From Streptantibioticus rubrisoli (GTDB lineage Bacteria > Actinomycetota > Actinomycetes > Streptomycetales > Streptomycetaceae): 64,000 bases of DNA. The notes below the pieces were generated by a model. The model was given only the letters and a program-made list of their open reading frames with translations, did no database searches and was not told the origin of the DNA. The stretch's first letter is position 1; every line of letters starts with the position of its first letter. The stretch spans positions 89,903 to 153,902 of the forward strand of contig NZ_JANFNH010000009.1 in the NCBI RefSeq assembly GCF_024436055.1, given 5' to 3'. Below, in pieces: positions 18,237-26,539 of this stretch. Position numbers and translations under genes: made by a program.

Positions 18237-19646
18237 ATGGACTCCTTTGGTGAGTGGGTTCGATGCTATCGACGGCGGGCGCGGCTGACGCAAGAGGAGC
18301 TGGCCGACCGCAGCGGGGTCAGTATCCGCACCATCACCGATCTGGAACGCGGCCGGGTCGCCCGTCCGCGTAGCGCCACCGTCGAGCGGCTGGCGCAGGC
18401 GCTACGCCTCGCGCGAGCGGAGCGGGCCGCGTTGCTCGCGGCAGCACGGGAGCTGCACTGGGGGTCGGCAGCGGACGAGGAGCGGGAACGGGAGCCCGTC
18501 GGAGCGAGTGCGCGGGCAGCGGCGCTGCCACGCGCGCTGCCGAGGGCGGCCCAGCCGTTCGTGGGGCGTGAGGACGACTTGGCCGTGTTGACCGCGACCG
18601 CGACGACCGCGCCGTGCCTTCCGGTGGTACTGACCGGGATGGCTGGTGTGGGGAAGACCGCGCTGGCCGTGGCTTTCGCCCACCGGGTCAGCACGCAGTT
18701 CCCGGACGGCCAGCTCTTCATCGACCTGCACGGCTACGACCCGGAAGGATCGGCGGTGACGCCTCAGCAGGCCGTGTGGCGGGCGCTGACGATGATCGAG
18801 GGTGCCGACCGGGTGTCCATTCAGAATCTTGACGAAGCAGTGGTCCGCTACCGCAGTCGACTGGCCGGTTCCCGAACTCTGATAGTGCTGGACGACGCCA
18901 TCTCCTCCCAGCAGGTGCGGCCGCTGTTGCCCGGCGACGGGAACTGCCTGGTGATCGTGACCAGCCGGCGCCGACTGGCTGGCCTGGTAGCCCGGGACGG
19001 CGCCCGAGCGCTGGCCGTGGAAGTCCTCGCGCCGAGTGCGGCCACCAGGCTGATCGGCGAACTCGCGGGTGCGCCGGGTCTCTCGACGGCACCAGAGACC
19101 GCCCGGCTCGCCGAACGCTGCGGCCACCTGCCGCTGGCCCTGCGGATGGCGGCGGCCCGCCTGGGGCAGCAGGCCGGGGAAGCGCGCCAGGCCGAAGACG
19201 GTCCGCGCACGGTGCTGGCCAGGTTGGCTGCCGACGACCTGACTGTCCTCGGGGTGGAGGACGACCCGGGTGTCCCGGCCGCCCTGGACGCCTCCTACCG
19301 CTCGCTGGCCGCGCCTAGCGCCCGGGCGCTGGCCCTCCTCGGGTTGCTGCCAGCCGGTCGCGCTACGGCGATGGTCGTCGCGGCGTTGCTGGGTGTGGCC
19401 CCGGAGACCGTACGTCGGTGGATCGGCCCCCTGCTGGCCGTGAATCTGCTCACCGAGCCGCATCCTGGCTACTACCGCATGCACGACCTGGTGCAGCAGT
19501 ACGCGAGGGGGATCGCCCAGCGGTTGCTGACCGAGCAGGAGCGCCGGCTGGCGCTGGCGCGACTCCCGACACGCGGCGCCTGTCAGCGCGCCGCAATCGA
19601 CTCCCCGTCACCGGACGGACCGTCGGCCGAGGGCGCAAGCTGCTAG
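18237..19646 (+). CDS. XRE-NB-ARC (STAND) transcriptional regulator, short form
   Basis: 469 aa. An XRE helix-turn-helix covers residues 6-60 (LTQEELADRSGVSIRTITDL). An NB-ARC ATPase follows from about 108 (PFVGREDDLAVL) with Walker A GMAGVGKT (134-141), Walker B LIVLDDA (214-220), a GLPLAL-like motif (GHLPLALRMAAARLG) and a winged-helix end (MHDLVQQYARGIA). Regulators of this kind act as ATP-gated switches and often control secondary metabolism. The usual C-terminal TPR sensor (300 or more residues) is missing: the protein ends soon after LALARLPTRG in a Ser/Pro-rich tail. It may be truncated or constitutively active. It lies about 100 bp ahead of the RiPP genes and is the likely cluster activator. 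Confidence 0.85.
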   Translation: MDSFGEWVRCYRRRARLTQEELADRSGVSIRTITDLERGRVARPRSATVERLAQALRLARAERAALLAAARELHWGSAADEEREREPVGASARAAALPRALPRAAQPFVGREDDLAVLTATATTAPCLPVVLTGMAGVGKTALAVAFAHRVSTQFPDGQLFIDLHGYDPEGSAVTPQQAVWRALTMIEGADRVSIQNLDEAVVRYRSRLAGSRTLIVLDDAISSQQVRPLLPGDGNCLVIVTSRRRLAGLVARDGARALAVEVLAPSAATRLIGELAGAPGLSTAPETARLAERCGHLPLALRMAAARLGQQAGEARQAEDGPRTVLARLAADDLTVLGVEDDPGVPAALDASYRSLAAPSARALALLGLLPAGRATAMVVAALLGVAPETVRRWIGPLLAVNLLTEPHPGYYRMHDLVQQYARGIAQRLLTEQERRLALARLPTRGACQRAAIDSPSPDGPSAEGASC

Positions 19647-19749
19647 TCGTTCTTCGTGGACTGACTGCGAGTCGACAGCAGAGGATGGACCACCGCCGAG
19701 TGCCAGGGCCGCCACGGCCTCCGCCGTTCCAGGAGAGGGGAGGGCGACG

Positions 19750-20610
19750 GTGTCGCATCCGCTCGCCGCACTGATCAGTTCGGGTCGAATCACCTTGGGC
19801 GACACCACTGACCAGGCGGCCGTCTTTCGGGCCTGCTGCGAGCCGGATGCCTTCCTCACTGAGGCGGACATCGGGGAAAAGCTGGAGGTGAGCCTGCTGC
19901 GCTGGCCCTACCTGGTCCTCGAAAGCGCCGGACGGCCCGTCCCGATCGCCTCGTACACCCAGCGGAGGCAGTGCGTGGGAGCAACGCTGGACGGCTTCGT
20001 GGACCCCGAAGCCGTCCGAGCGCTCCAGGCGAAGGGCGTTGACCTGGAGCTGCGGCACCTCGCCGACTGGCATCGGCCCACCCGCGAACTCGAAGCGGAA
20101 CTGGAGGCTATGGTGCCGTTCGCGGTGACCGCGCGGGCGGTGTTGCGCGCACCATGGCAGCAGGGTACGCAGGGCGTCGAGCAGAGCGCGGGCAGCCTGG
20201 TGGTCCAACTCGGCGGACGACTGCGCTGGCAGGCAGATGCGCCGGTGCCCGATGTATCGTCAGATTCCGTCCAAAATCCGGGAGACCTCCTCTACCTGCC
20301 TGCCGGACGGCGGGCTCGCCATCGGGCACTCGACGAATCCAGCCTCCACCTGGCCTTGGACTTCATCACACCCACCGTCGCGGATCTGGTCGCCGTGGTG
20401 CGTCGGCACGTCGTACAGAACAACCCGGACCTGATCCTGCGTCACCACCTCATCGCTGCCGAGCGGCGCTCGGTGGAGGTTCGAGACCGGCTGCGCGCGG
20501 CCGTCGCCGAGCTATCAGAGGGCCGGTGGCTGGCGCAGGCGCTTGCCCTGGCCCGTCGGCGCGCGCACCGGCGACCCCCGACCCCGCCGATCCGTTGGAG
20601 GCAGCCGTGA
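19750..20610 (+). CDS. JmjC-like cupin protein lacking the iron-binding residues
   Basis: 286 aa, GTG start with GGAGAGGGGAGGG upstream. It is homologous along its length to the next gene: both share LADWHRPTRELEAEL / VEQWHRPTRELVAAL and the cupin strands GDLLYLPAGRRARHRA / GEVLYVPHGCAHYA. In the JmjC/RoxA-like family iron is held by HxD...H. Here the HxD position reads Val143-Glu-Gln145 and the distal His position is Ala189, so the metal site is gone; His191 two residues on is the only nearby candidate. A scaffold, peptide-binding or regulatory partner of the intact paralogue is likely. It overlaps the next gene by 4 bp. Confidence 0.75.
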   Translation: MSHPLAALISSGRITLGDTTDQAAVFRACCEPDAFLTEADIGEKLEVSLLRWPYLVLESAGRPVPIASYTQRRQCVGATLDGFVDPEAVRALQAKGVDLELRHLADWHRPTRELEAELEAMVPFAVTARAVLRAPWQQGTQGVEQSAGSLVVQLGGRLRWQADAPVPDVSSDSVQNPGDLLYLPAGRRARHRALDESSLHLALDFITPTVADLVAVVRRHVVQNNPDLILRHHLIAAERRSVEVRDRLRAAVAELSEGRWLAQALALARRRAHRRPPTPPIRWRQP

Positions 20611-21491
20611 CCGACGAGGCGGCCGTCGAGGGCCTGGTCGACGACAGCGAGGAGTTCTTCGCCCGGTACTGGGCCCGCGCCGCCGTCGTCCGTACCCCGC
20701 GGACTCCCCTCACCGGGCTCATCAGCTCGACCGAGATCTGGGCGGAAATCGACTGCGGCCTGTTGCTCCCGCCCTACCTGCGGGTCTTCGCGCCCGGCGA
20801 CGCAGCACCGGCGGTCGCCGCTGAGCGGGCAAGCGGCGGCCACGCTCCGCCGAACGCCGCGGCCGTGCGCCACGCCTTCGACCACGGCGCCACGCTCCAA
20901 CTCAACAATGTCGAGCAGTGGCACCGGCCCACCCGGGAGCTGGTGGCGGCCCTGGCCCCGGGACTGCCTGGCCTGCTGCGCGCCGTGGCCTTCCTCAGCC
21001 CACCGGGCGAGGCGCCGGTGATCACCGCGCACATGGACGGCGCTCATGTCTTCGTCATCCAGGTCGAGGGTGAGAAGGACTGGGCGGTCGGTGCGATGAG
21101 CCACACCACGCTGGGCGACCCTGCGTTCTGCCCGACCCCGGAACTGCCACCTGACGGGCGCCTTGACGTGACGCTGCGCCCCGGTGAGGTGCTCTATGTG
21201 CCGCACGGTTGCGCCCACTACGCCTTGGCCAGGTCCACCGAGTCACTGCACCTGTCGGTGAACGTCGAAGCGCCGTCCACCCGCCATCTGCTCGACGTGT
21301 ACCTCGCCACGTTCGCGGCCAGCACCGAAGGGCGGCGGCTGTGCGCCGAAGCGGGCCCGCGGTCGGCCGAGCTGGTCCGGCTGGTGCGCGAGGGCCTGGC
21401 GGCGCATCTGGCCGCGGCCGACCCCGAGCAGACGGCGACGGAGGCGCTGCAGTTGTTCAGTCGTGACGGGGGCGGTGCGCCCGGGCGTTGA
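20607..21491 (+). CDS. JmjC-like cupin oxygenase (intact metal site)
   Basis: 294 aa from GTG 20607, overlapping the preceding stop (GTGA), with TTGGAGG upstream. The JmjC-type cupin has the complete 2-His-1-carboxylate triad: His142-x-Asp144 in VITAHMDGAHVFVIQVEG and His204 in VLYVPHGCAHYALA. Related Fe(II)/2-oxoglutarate enzymes hydroxylate protein side chains (the RoxA/YcfD ribosomal oxygenases); in RiPP clusters such enzymes can hydroxylate the precursor core. The peptide substrate is inferred from the operon. The last codons overlap the alternative TTG start of the YcaO gene. Confidence 0.8.
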   Translation: MTDEAAVEGLVDDSEEFFARYWARAAVVRTPRTPLTGLISSTEIWAEIDCGLLLPPYLRVFAPGDAAPAVAAERASGGHAPPNAAAVRHAFDHGATLQLNNVEQWHRPTRELVAALAPGLPGLLRAVAFLSPPGEAPVITAHMDGAHVFVIQVEGEKDWAVGAMSHTTLGDPAFCPTPELPPDGRLDVTLRPGEVLYVPHGCAHYALARSTESLHLSVNVEAPSTRHLLDVYLATFAASTEGRRLCAEAGPRSAELVRLVREGLAAHLAAADPEQTATEALQLFSRDGGGAPGR

Positions 21492-21577
21492 CCGCACGAC
21501 CGTCCGACCAGCGGATCGCAGCCAGAAGAAGTGACACACCATCAGGCAACGCGGGGCAATCCCCGCGCGGAGGGGAC

Positions 21578-22762
21578 ATGGGAGCAGCGCACAGCGGGTC
21601 CGACGGCGCGGAGCCGTCGAAGAAGACACACCTCGAAGGCACCCACCGGGTCTGCCCACCCGAAGAGACCCTTCGGCGTCTCCGGCCGCTACTGGGCTAC
21701 CTGGGCGTGACCAGGGTGGCGGATGTGACCTGGCTGGACGACACCGGCGTACCGGTGTACCAGGCGGTCCGGCCGAACTCCTACCTGCTGTCGGTGGCGC
21801 AGGGCAAAGGGCTGACCCCGGCGCTCGCCGAGGTCTCAGCGGTCATGGAGGCCATCGAGCTGTGGCACGCAGAGCGGCTGGGGCCCGGCGAGCACACCGC
21901 GACGGTCGGAGAGGTCGAGGGCGAACTCGAGTATGCCGTCGACGAGTTGGCGGGCCTGCGATCACGCAACCATTTGAACCCGGCGGTGCGGCTGGGATGG
22001 AGTTCCGCGCGGCACCTGGTCAGCGGCGGCCCCTCGCTGATTCCGGCCCAGTACCTGCGCCTGGACGGCCGGGTTCGCGATGTCTGGGCGCCGCAGCTGT
22101 TCCTGGCGTCCAGCAACGGGCTAGCGAGCGGCAACACCTTCGATGAAGCGGTGCTGCACGGCCTGTACGAGACCATCGAGCGCGACTCCCTGGTCCGCAC
22201 CGGCCCCGGCCCCGCCCCGCGGGTGCTGGACCTGGACAGTGTCGAGGGGAGCGCGCGGCAGTTGATCGAGCAGGTGGCGGGCAGAGGCGTCCAAGTGGTC
22301 ATCGAAGTGCTGGAGAGCCCGCTCGGCCTGCCCTGCCTACGGGCTCGGATCACCAGCGAGCCGTTCCCCGAACTCTTCCTGGGCATGGGGGCGCACCTGG
22401 ACCGGGACGTCGCGCTGTGCCGAGCACTAACCGAGGCGGTGCAGTCCCGGGTCACCACCATCGCGGGCTCGCGCGACGACATGTCCGCAGAGGCGTACCA
22501 CCGGGCCGCTGCCGTCCGGGCCGGTCGTACGGCAGCTCCCGACCTGGAGAGCATGTTCAACCTCGCGGAGCGAGTCTCCTACCGGGACCTGCCCACGCTC
22601 TGTCAGCCGACGCTGGCGGACGACCTGGGCCTGGTGGCCGCCCAGGTGCACCGGTCCACCGGCCGGGACCCGCTGGTGGTCGACCACACCCGTGCGGACG
22701 TGGGCATTCCAGTGGTGCGGGTGGTCTGCCCGCGGCTGCTGTTCGACGCGGACCTGGTCTGA
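21578..22762 (+). CDS. YcaO protein, predicted thioamide synthetase with TfuA
   Basis: 394 aa from ATG 21578 (GGAGGGG 4 bp upstream); a TTG at 21488 overlapping the previous stop is an alternative start adding 30 residues without homology. The ATP-binding signatures of YcaO are present: SAVMEAIELWHAE (87-99) and GLYETIERDS (196-204). YcaO enzymes phosphorylate the peptide-backbone amide; with TfuA, the nucleophile is sulfide and the product a thioamide. The adjacent tfuA gene makes thioamidation the best call for this copy. It lacks the Pro-rich C-terminal end of azoline-forming YcaOs (ends LLFDADLV). Confidence 0.88.
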   Translation: MGAAHSGSDGAEPSKKTHLEGTHRVCPPEETLRRLRPLLGYLGVTRVADVTWLDDTGVPVYQAVRPNSYLLSVAQGKGLTPALAEVSAVMEAIELWHAERLGPGEHTATVGEVEGELEYAVDELAGLRSRNHLNPAVRLGWSSARHLVSGGPSLIPAQYLRLDGRVRDVWAPQLFLASSNGLASGNTFDEAVLHGLYETIERDSLVRTGPGPAPRVLDLDSVEGSARQLIEQVAGRGVQVVIEVLESPLGLPCLRARITSEPFPELFLGMGAHLDRDVALCRALTEAVQSRVTTIAGSRDDMSAEAYHRAAAVRAGRTAAPDLESMFNLAERVSYRDLPTLCQPTLADDLGLVAAQVHRSTGRDPLVVDHTRADVGIPVVRVVCPRLLFDADLV

Positions 22763-22773
22763 GAGGGGATTCG

Positions 22774-24147
22774 ATGCGACGCTTCCTGTTCAGCGGACCC
22801 AGCCTGCCCGATGCGCGGCAGGTGGTGGGGGACAGCCCGATCGAGGTGTTACCGCCGGTGGCAGCCGGCGACCTACTGCGGCTGCCGCTGCGCCCTGGCG
22901 ACGCCGTGGGCATCGTTGACGGTTATTTCCACCAGACCCGGACGGTGCGGCACAAGGAGATTCTCGCGGTGCTCTCGGCGGGTGTCCGTGTGCTGGGGGC
23001 GGCTAGTATGGGCGCGCTACGCGCGGCGGAACTGCACCGCTTCGGGATGATCGGGATCGGCGGGATCTACCGAGACTTCCAGACCGGTGCCCTGACGGCC
23101 GACGACGAGGTGACACTCGCGCACGGCGACGCCGACAGCGGATACCGGGCCGGTTCGATCCCACTGGTCTGTCTGCGGGCCACGTTGGCCCGTGCGGAGC
23201 GGCGGGGATTGCTCAGCACCGCTCTGCGGGAGGCGGTTATCGAACGGCTCGCCCGCTCCCCCTACCCGCTGCGGACCTGCCAGGCCGTCGAATCGGCCGC
23301 CCGTTCCTGCGGGTTGGAAACGGCGGCGGCGCACGCGCTCGGCGCCTACTGCGACGAGCACCTGGTTGACGTCAAACGCGAGGACGCACTCCTCCTGGTC
23401 GAAGCGCTGCGGGCGGAGCCCGAGGGCTCGGGTCAGCCAGCGCCGCCGCTGACCCGCACCAGCTTCCTCTACTCCTGGCAGCTGCTGGCCGTCGGCACGG
23501 ACACCGGCGATGGGCACGGCTGGGTCTCCGACCTCGCGCTGCTGAGGGCCTGCCAGATCCTGGACCCCTCCTATCCGGACGCCTATCGGCGTTTCGCGCT
23601 CGGCCGGTTGGCCCAGGACTGCCGCCGCGAGTGTGCGGATGCTCAGGAGCCGGATCCAGCCCGAGCGGCGGTCGCCCACGGAACGCATCGCGGCCTGTAT
23701 CCGCCACTGGACTCGGTGGCGGACTTCGACTTCCTGGCCGACTGGCTGACCAAAGCGGAGCGGGGGTCGCTCGATCGTCACGAGCAGGTGGAGCGGTTCC
23801 TGATCCGCAGTTTCCGGATCGAACCAGGAATCATCGACGACATGGGCGCCTTGGCCGCGCTGCGCGAAAGCTCCGAATTCGCGGCGGCACGCAGGGTGGT
23901 CACGGCGGCGGACCAGGTCAATAGGCAGGCCAGGGAACTGGAGTCGCGGTTCGGGCTGGAGACGCTGAACGAACGGCGGATCGTCGCCTGGCTGGCCGAG
24001 CGGTGGGGAGTCTCCGACGACGAGGAACTGGAACTGCACGCCCTGGATCGCGGTCTGGGGTCGGTGTCGCGGGCGGTGGCCGCCGCGCGGCCTGTATACC
24101 TGCTGGCCCGGCACCGCCCGAGCCTCGCCGAACTGACGGCGTTCTAA
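22774..24147 (+). CDS. tfuA: TfuA-like protein, thioamidation partner of YcaO
   Basis: 457 aa from ATG 22774, with GAGGGG upstream, 11 bp after the YcaO stop. The N-terminal TfuA core is diagnostic: FSGPSLP, VLGAASMGALRAAELHRFGM, then GIYRDFQTGALTADDEVTLA. TfuA proteins help YcaO install thioamides (for example in methyl-coenzyme M reductase, thiovarsolin and thioviridamide-type clusters), probably by delivering sulfide. The C-terminal 200 residues are the all-helical extension seen in long TfuA forms. Codon 26 (22849-22851) is TTA, read only by the bldA tRNA, so thioamidation is probably tied to development. Confidence 0.88.
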   Translation: MRRFLFSGPSLPDARQVVGDSPIEVLPPVAAGDLLRLPLRPGDAVGIVDGYFHQTRTVRHKEILAVLSAGVRVLGAASMGALRAAELHRFGMIGIGGIYRDFQTGALTADDEVTLAHGDADSGYRAGSIPLVCLRATLARAERRGLLSTALREAVIERLARSPYPLRTCQAVESAARSCGLETAAAHALGAYCDEHLVDVKREDALLLVEALRAEPEGSGQPAPPLTRTSFLYSWQLLAVGTDTGDGHGWVSDLALLRACQILDPSYPDAYRRFALGRLAQDCRRECADAQEPDPARAAVAHGTHRGLYPPLDSVADFDFLADWLTKAERGSLDRHEQVERFLIRSFRIEPGIIDDMGALAALRESSEFAAARRVVTAADQVNRQARELESRFGLETLNERRIVAWLAERWGVSDDEELELHALDRGLGSVSRAVAAARPVYLLARHRPSLAELTAF

Positions 24148-24364
24148 GCAAGCCGGGCGAAGTCCGCTGCGGCTCGGCGGCGCCTTGAAGGGGCCGGGGG
24201 GACCTGCGCGACCAGCCACGATGGTGCCGCAGCCGATCGACGGCACCTTGCGGCGCTTCCAGCGGAGCGCTTACGACTCCGTCGGCGCTTGGGATTGCGG
24301 CATGCTGGCCCGGCGGTTCGGCTGGTGGTTGATCAACAGGTGACCTACCGGGCGAGTACCAGTT

Positions 24365-24580
24365 CGGTGCGGTGGACGGGTCGGGTGGCTCGCCTTGCGG
24401 GCACGATCGGAGACCAGGCCCGCGATCGCGCGGTGCGTCTGCGCGTAGTCCTCGGGGCGTCCGGTGTAGCGCTACAGCGGTCGCCACTGGCGCATCTCGG
24501 CATTGGCGTGCTCGACGACGATGCGGCGAGAGGACTGGCGGCGCAGCATCTCGCGCCAGGCCAGCTTCTCCTGAGCCACT
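24365..24580 (-). mobile_element. IS5-group transposase C-terminal remnant inside the RiPP cluster
   Basis: The minus strand reads EKLAWREMLRRQSSRRIVVE, HANAEMRQWRPL, a stop, then RYTGRPEDYAQTHRAIAGLV. This is the C-terminal end of an IS5-like (HARBI1-type) DDE transposase with an internal stop. It lies in the 755-bp gap (24148-24902) between tfuA and the precursor gene; the rest of the gap holds no recognisable gene and must contain any promoter of the precursor. Confidence 0.6.
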
Positions 24581-24902
24581 CAGCCTGGTGCGGCTACAGG
24601 CCGAGAGCCCGCCACATCCGTGCCCGTGGGCCCTCAACGCCAAGGCGTGCGGCGTCTATTGGTCCGGCACGCCTGCCCCCAGCACCTGCCGGTCGTGATC
24701 CGGCAACACCAGTTCGGCCAGGTCCCGCCCGGGGCGTCCCGCAAGCTGAACGGCGACCCATCAAGGACTCAGGACACCTGGCAGGCCCGTGCCCGGCGAA
24801 GCTGCCAGTGCTTCTGCGTGGACCGACACAACCGGTGCAGCCATGCTGGGCCAGGTCAGCCGGGGCTCACGACCGGCACCATCGACAGCGCGGGAGGCGC
24901 TC

Positions 24903-25121
24903 ATGCCCATCGAGGAAACGCTCGCCAGTGCACCGCTCGACCTCACCGTGACCGACGTAACCACGTTGACCTGGGAGGAGTTGGCGGCGGAGATGTACGA
25001 CGGGCCGAACTACACCTCGCCCTGCAACCTCGGCTGCGGGACCAGCAACGGCGCCATCTGTAGCGGGTGCACGGCCTGCATCTCGTGTGCGGCGCCAGAG
25101 CAGTCGATGCCCGAAGGGTGA
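24903..25121 (+). CDS. RiPP precursor peptide with CxxCxxCxxC core
   Basis: 72 aa; GGGAGG 6 bp before ATG 24903. Residues 1-31 form an acidic, helix-prone leader (LDLTVTDVTTLTWEELAAEM), like those bound by the RRE domain of TOMM enzymes. Residues 32-72 are the probable core. It is rich in Cys, Ser, Thr and Gly: Cys41, Cys45, Cys53, Cys56, Cys59 and Cys62, the last four as CSGCTACISC, and ends in AAPEQSMPEG. Such Cys/Ser/Thr residues are the substrates of YcaO cyclodehydratases. The leader cleavage site is not obvious; no double-Gly motif is present. It is 47 bp before the second YcaO gene. Call based on composition and context. Confidence 0.88.
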   Translation: MPIEETLASAPLDLTVTDVTTLTWEELAAEMYDGPNYTSPCNLGCGTSNGAICSGCTACISCAAPEQSMPEG

Positions 25122-25168
25122 GCCTCCGCCACCGCCTGCACGACCCGACCGATGGGGGAGGATGGCCC

Positions 25169-26539
25169 ATGGTGTTGCCCTCCGCGGCTCGATGGGCCGC
25201 GACCGCGCCGGTGGACAGCGCACCGCCCATGGCTGACGACGGTCGGACGGATCCGCCGTCTGGGGCGCTGGAACAGCTGGTCTCGCCGTTCGGGGTGGTT
25301 TCCGCAGTGCGGCGGCTCCGCTCGCCGCGCGGCCTCGCCAGGCTCGCCAACTACGTGGCGTTGGGCGGCGGCAGGGCGCCCGGGGTGCCGCCCGCGAGTC
25401 GCCGCCCGGAGAGCGGTGACGGTTGCGGGCGGGTGCTGGACGACACCGCGCTGGGTCGGCTGATCGCCGTCGCGGAGGCGGCCGAGCGGTACGCCGCCGG
25501 CGACTTCCTGCGCGAGACCGTGGTCTGGGCCCGGGCCGGCGAGCTGGACGGCCCTACCTTGGACACCTGGCGGATCGCCCGTTGCTCGCCGCGTGAGTAT
25601 GGCCACCCACGGTGCCCGGTGCGGCCGTTCGACGCAGATGCAGCCATCCGCTGGGTGCTCGGCTTCGATCTCGCCACCGGCGAGCGCACCTGGGTGCCTG
25701 CCGTGATGGCCTGCTACGCGTTGCGGGACGTGCGCCCCGAAGAGGCGTTCGTCTATAGGCTGTCGACCGGCTACGCCGTACACACCGACCCGACCGAGGC
25801 CCTGGTCCAAGGGGTGTGCGAGGTGGTCGAGCGGGATGCGGCGGCCGTCGCCTGGTTGCAGTGCCTGCCGCTGCCGCTGATCGTCGAGAATGCCCGGTCC
25901 GAGCAGTTGGACCACCTGCTCTCCTGGGGCGCGCGGCATTTCCTGGACAGCTACCTCTTCGACGCCACCACCGATGTCGGCCTGCCCACGGTGTGCTGCC
26001 TACAGGTCGCGCACCACGACCCACGGGCCCACCAAACGATGGGCTGCGGCACCGGCCGCACGATCGTGGAGGCCGCAGAGAAGGCGTTGCTGGAGGCGAC
26101 CACCGTCCGCGCCATCTACACCAGCGAGGATCCGGTGCCGGACAGCCCGGCGGACTTCGCCAACGTGGACCACGGCGCGCGCTTCATGGGGCGGGCGGAG
26201 CGCCGGGCGGCGTTCGACTTCCTGGTTGACGGTGCCGCACGGCGTCCACGCAGCGAGCACGTCCCCTGGCCGAGGGATCCGGCCACCATGCTCGAACGGC
26301 TCGTCAGCACGCTCACCGGGCTGGGCATGCAGGTGCTGGCCGTCGACCGCACCCCGCGAGAACTCGCGGCGGTGGGCCTGACCGCGGTCAGCGTGGTGAT
26401 CCCCGACCTCCAGCCGCTCTCGCTGGCGCCGCTGGCCCAGTTCCGAGCGCACCCGCGGCTGTCCGCACTGCCGCCGGCGCTGGGATACCCCAACCGAAAC
26501 GAGGAGGAACAGAACCTGTGGCCGCATCCGCTGGCGTGA
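25169..26539 (+). CDS. YcaO cyclodehydratase subunit (azoline-forming)
   Basis: 456 aa from ATG 25169 with GGGGGAGG upstream. YcaO ATP-site motifs are AVAEAAERYAA (100-110) and VQGVCEVVERDA (213-224). With an E1-like partner these enzymes use ATP to cyclise Cys, Ser and Thr of a precursor to thiazolines and oxazolines. The neighbouring E1-like genes make this the azoline-forming copy, in contrast to the tfuA-linked YcaO upstream. The C-terminus ends WPHPLA, a weak version of the PxPxP tail that places a proline in the active site of azoline-forming YcaOs. Its 3' end overlaps the next gene by 22 bp. Confidence 0.88.
   Translation: MVLPSAARWAATAPVDSAPPMADDGRTDPPSGALEQLVSPFGVVSAVRRLRSPRGLARLANYVALGGGRAPGVPPASRRPESGDGCGRVLDDTALGRLIAVAEAAERYAAGDFLRETVVWARAGELDGPTLDTWRIARCSPREYGHPRCPVRPFDADAAIRWVLGFDLATGERTWVPAVMACYALRDVRPEEAFVYRLSTGYAVHTDPTEALVQGVCEVVERDAAAVAWLQCLPLPLIVENARSEQLDHLLSWGARHFLDSYLFDATTDVGLPTVCCLQVAHHDPRAHQTMGCGTGRTIVEAAEKALLEATTVRAIYTSEDPVPDSPADFANVDHGARFMGRAERRAAFDFLVDGAARRPRSEHVPWPRDPATMLERLVSTLTGLGMQVLAVDRTPRELAAVGLTAVSVVIPDLQPLSLAPLAQFRAHPRLSALPPALGYPNRNEEEQNLWPHPLA

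Noticed and set aside
20154..20606. Long in-frame extension upstream of the intact cupin gene
   Set aside because: It is the +1 shadow of the preceding cupin gene; the GTG at 20607 with TTGGAGG is the proper start.
24903..25121. Precursor considered as a thiopeptide or lanthipeptide
   Set aside because: No LanB-like dehydratase, [4+2] cyclisation enzyme or LanM/LanC gene in the window.
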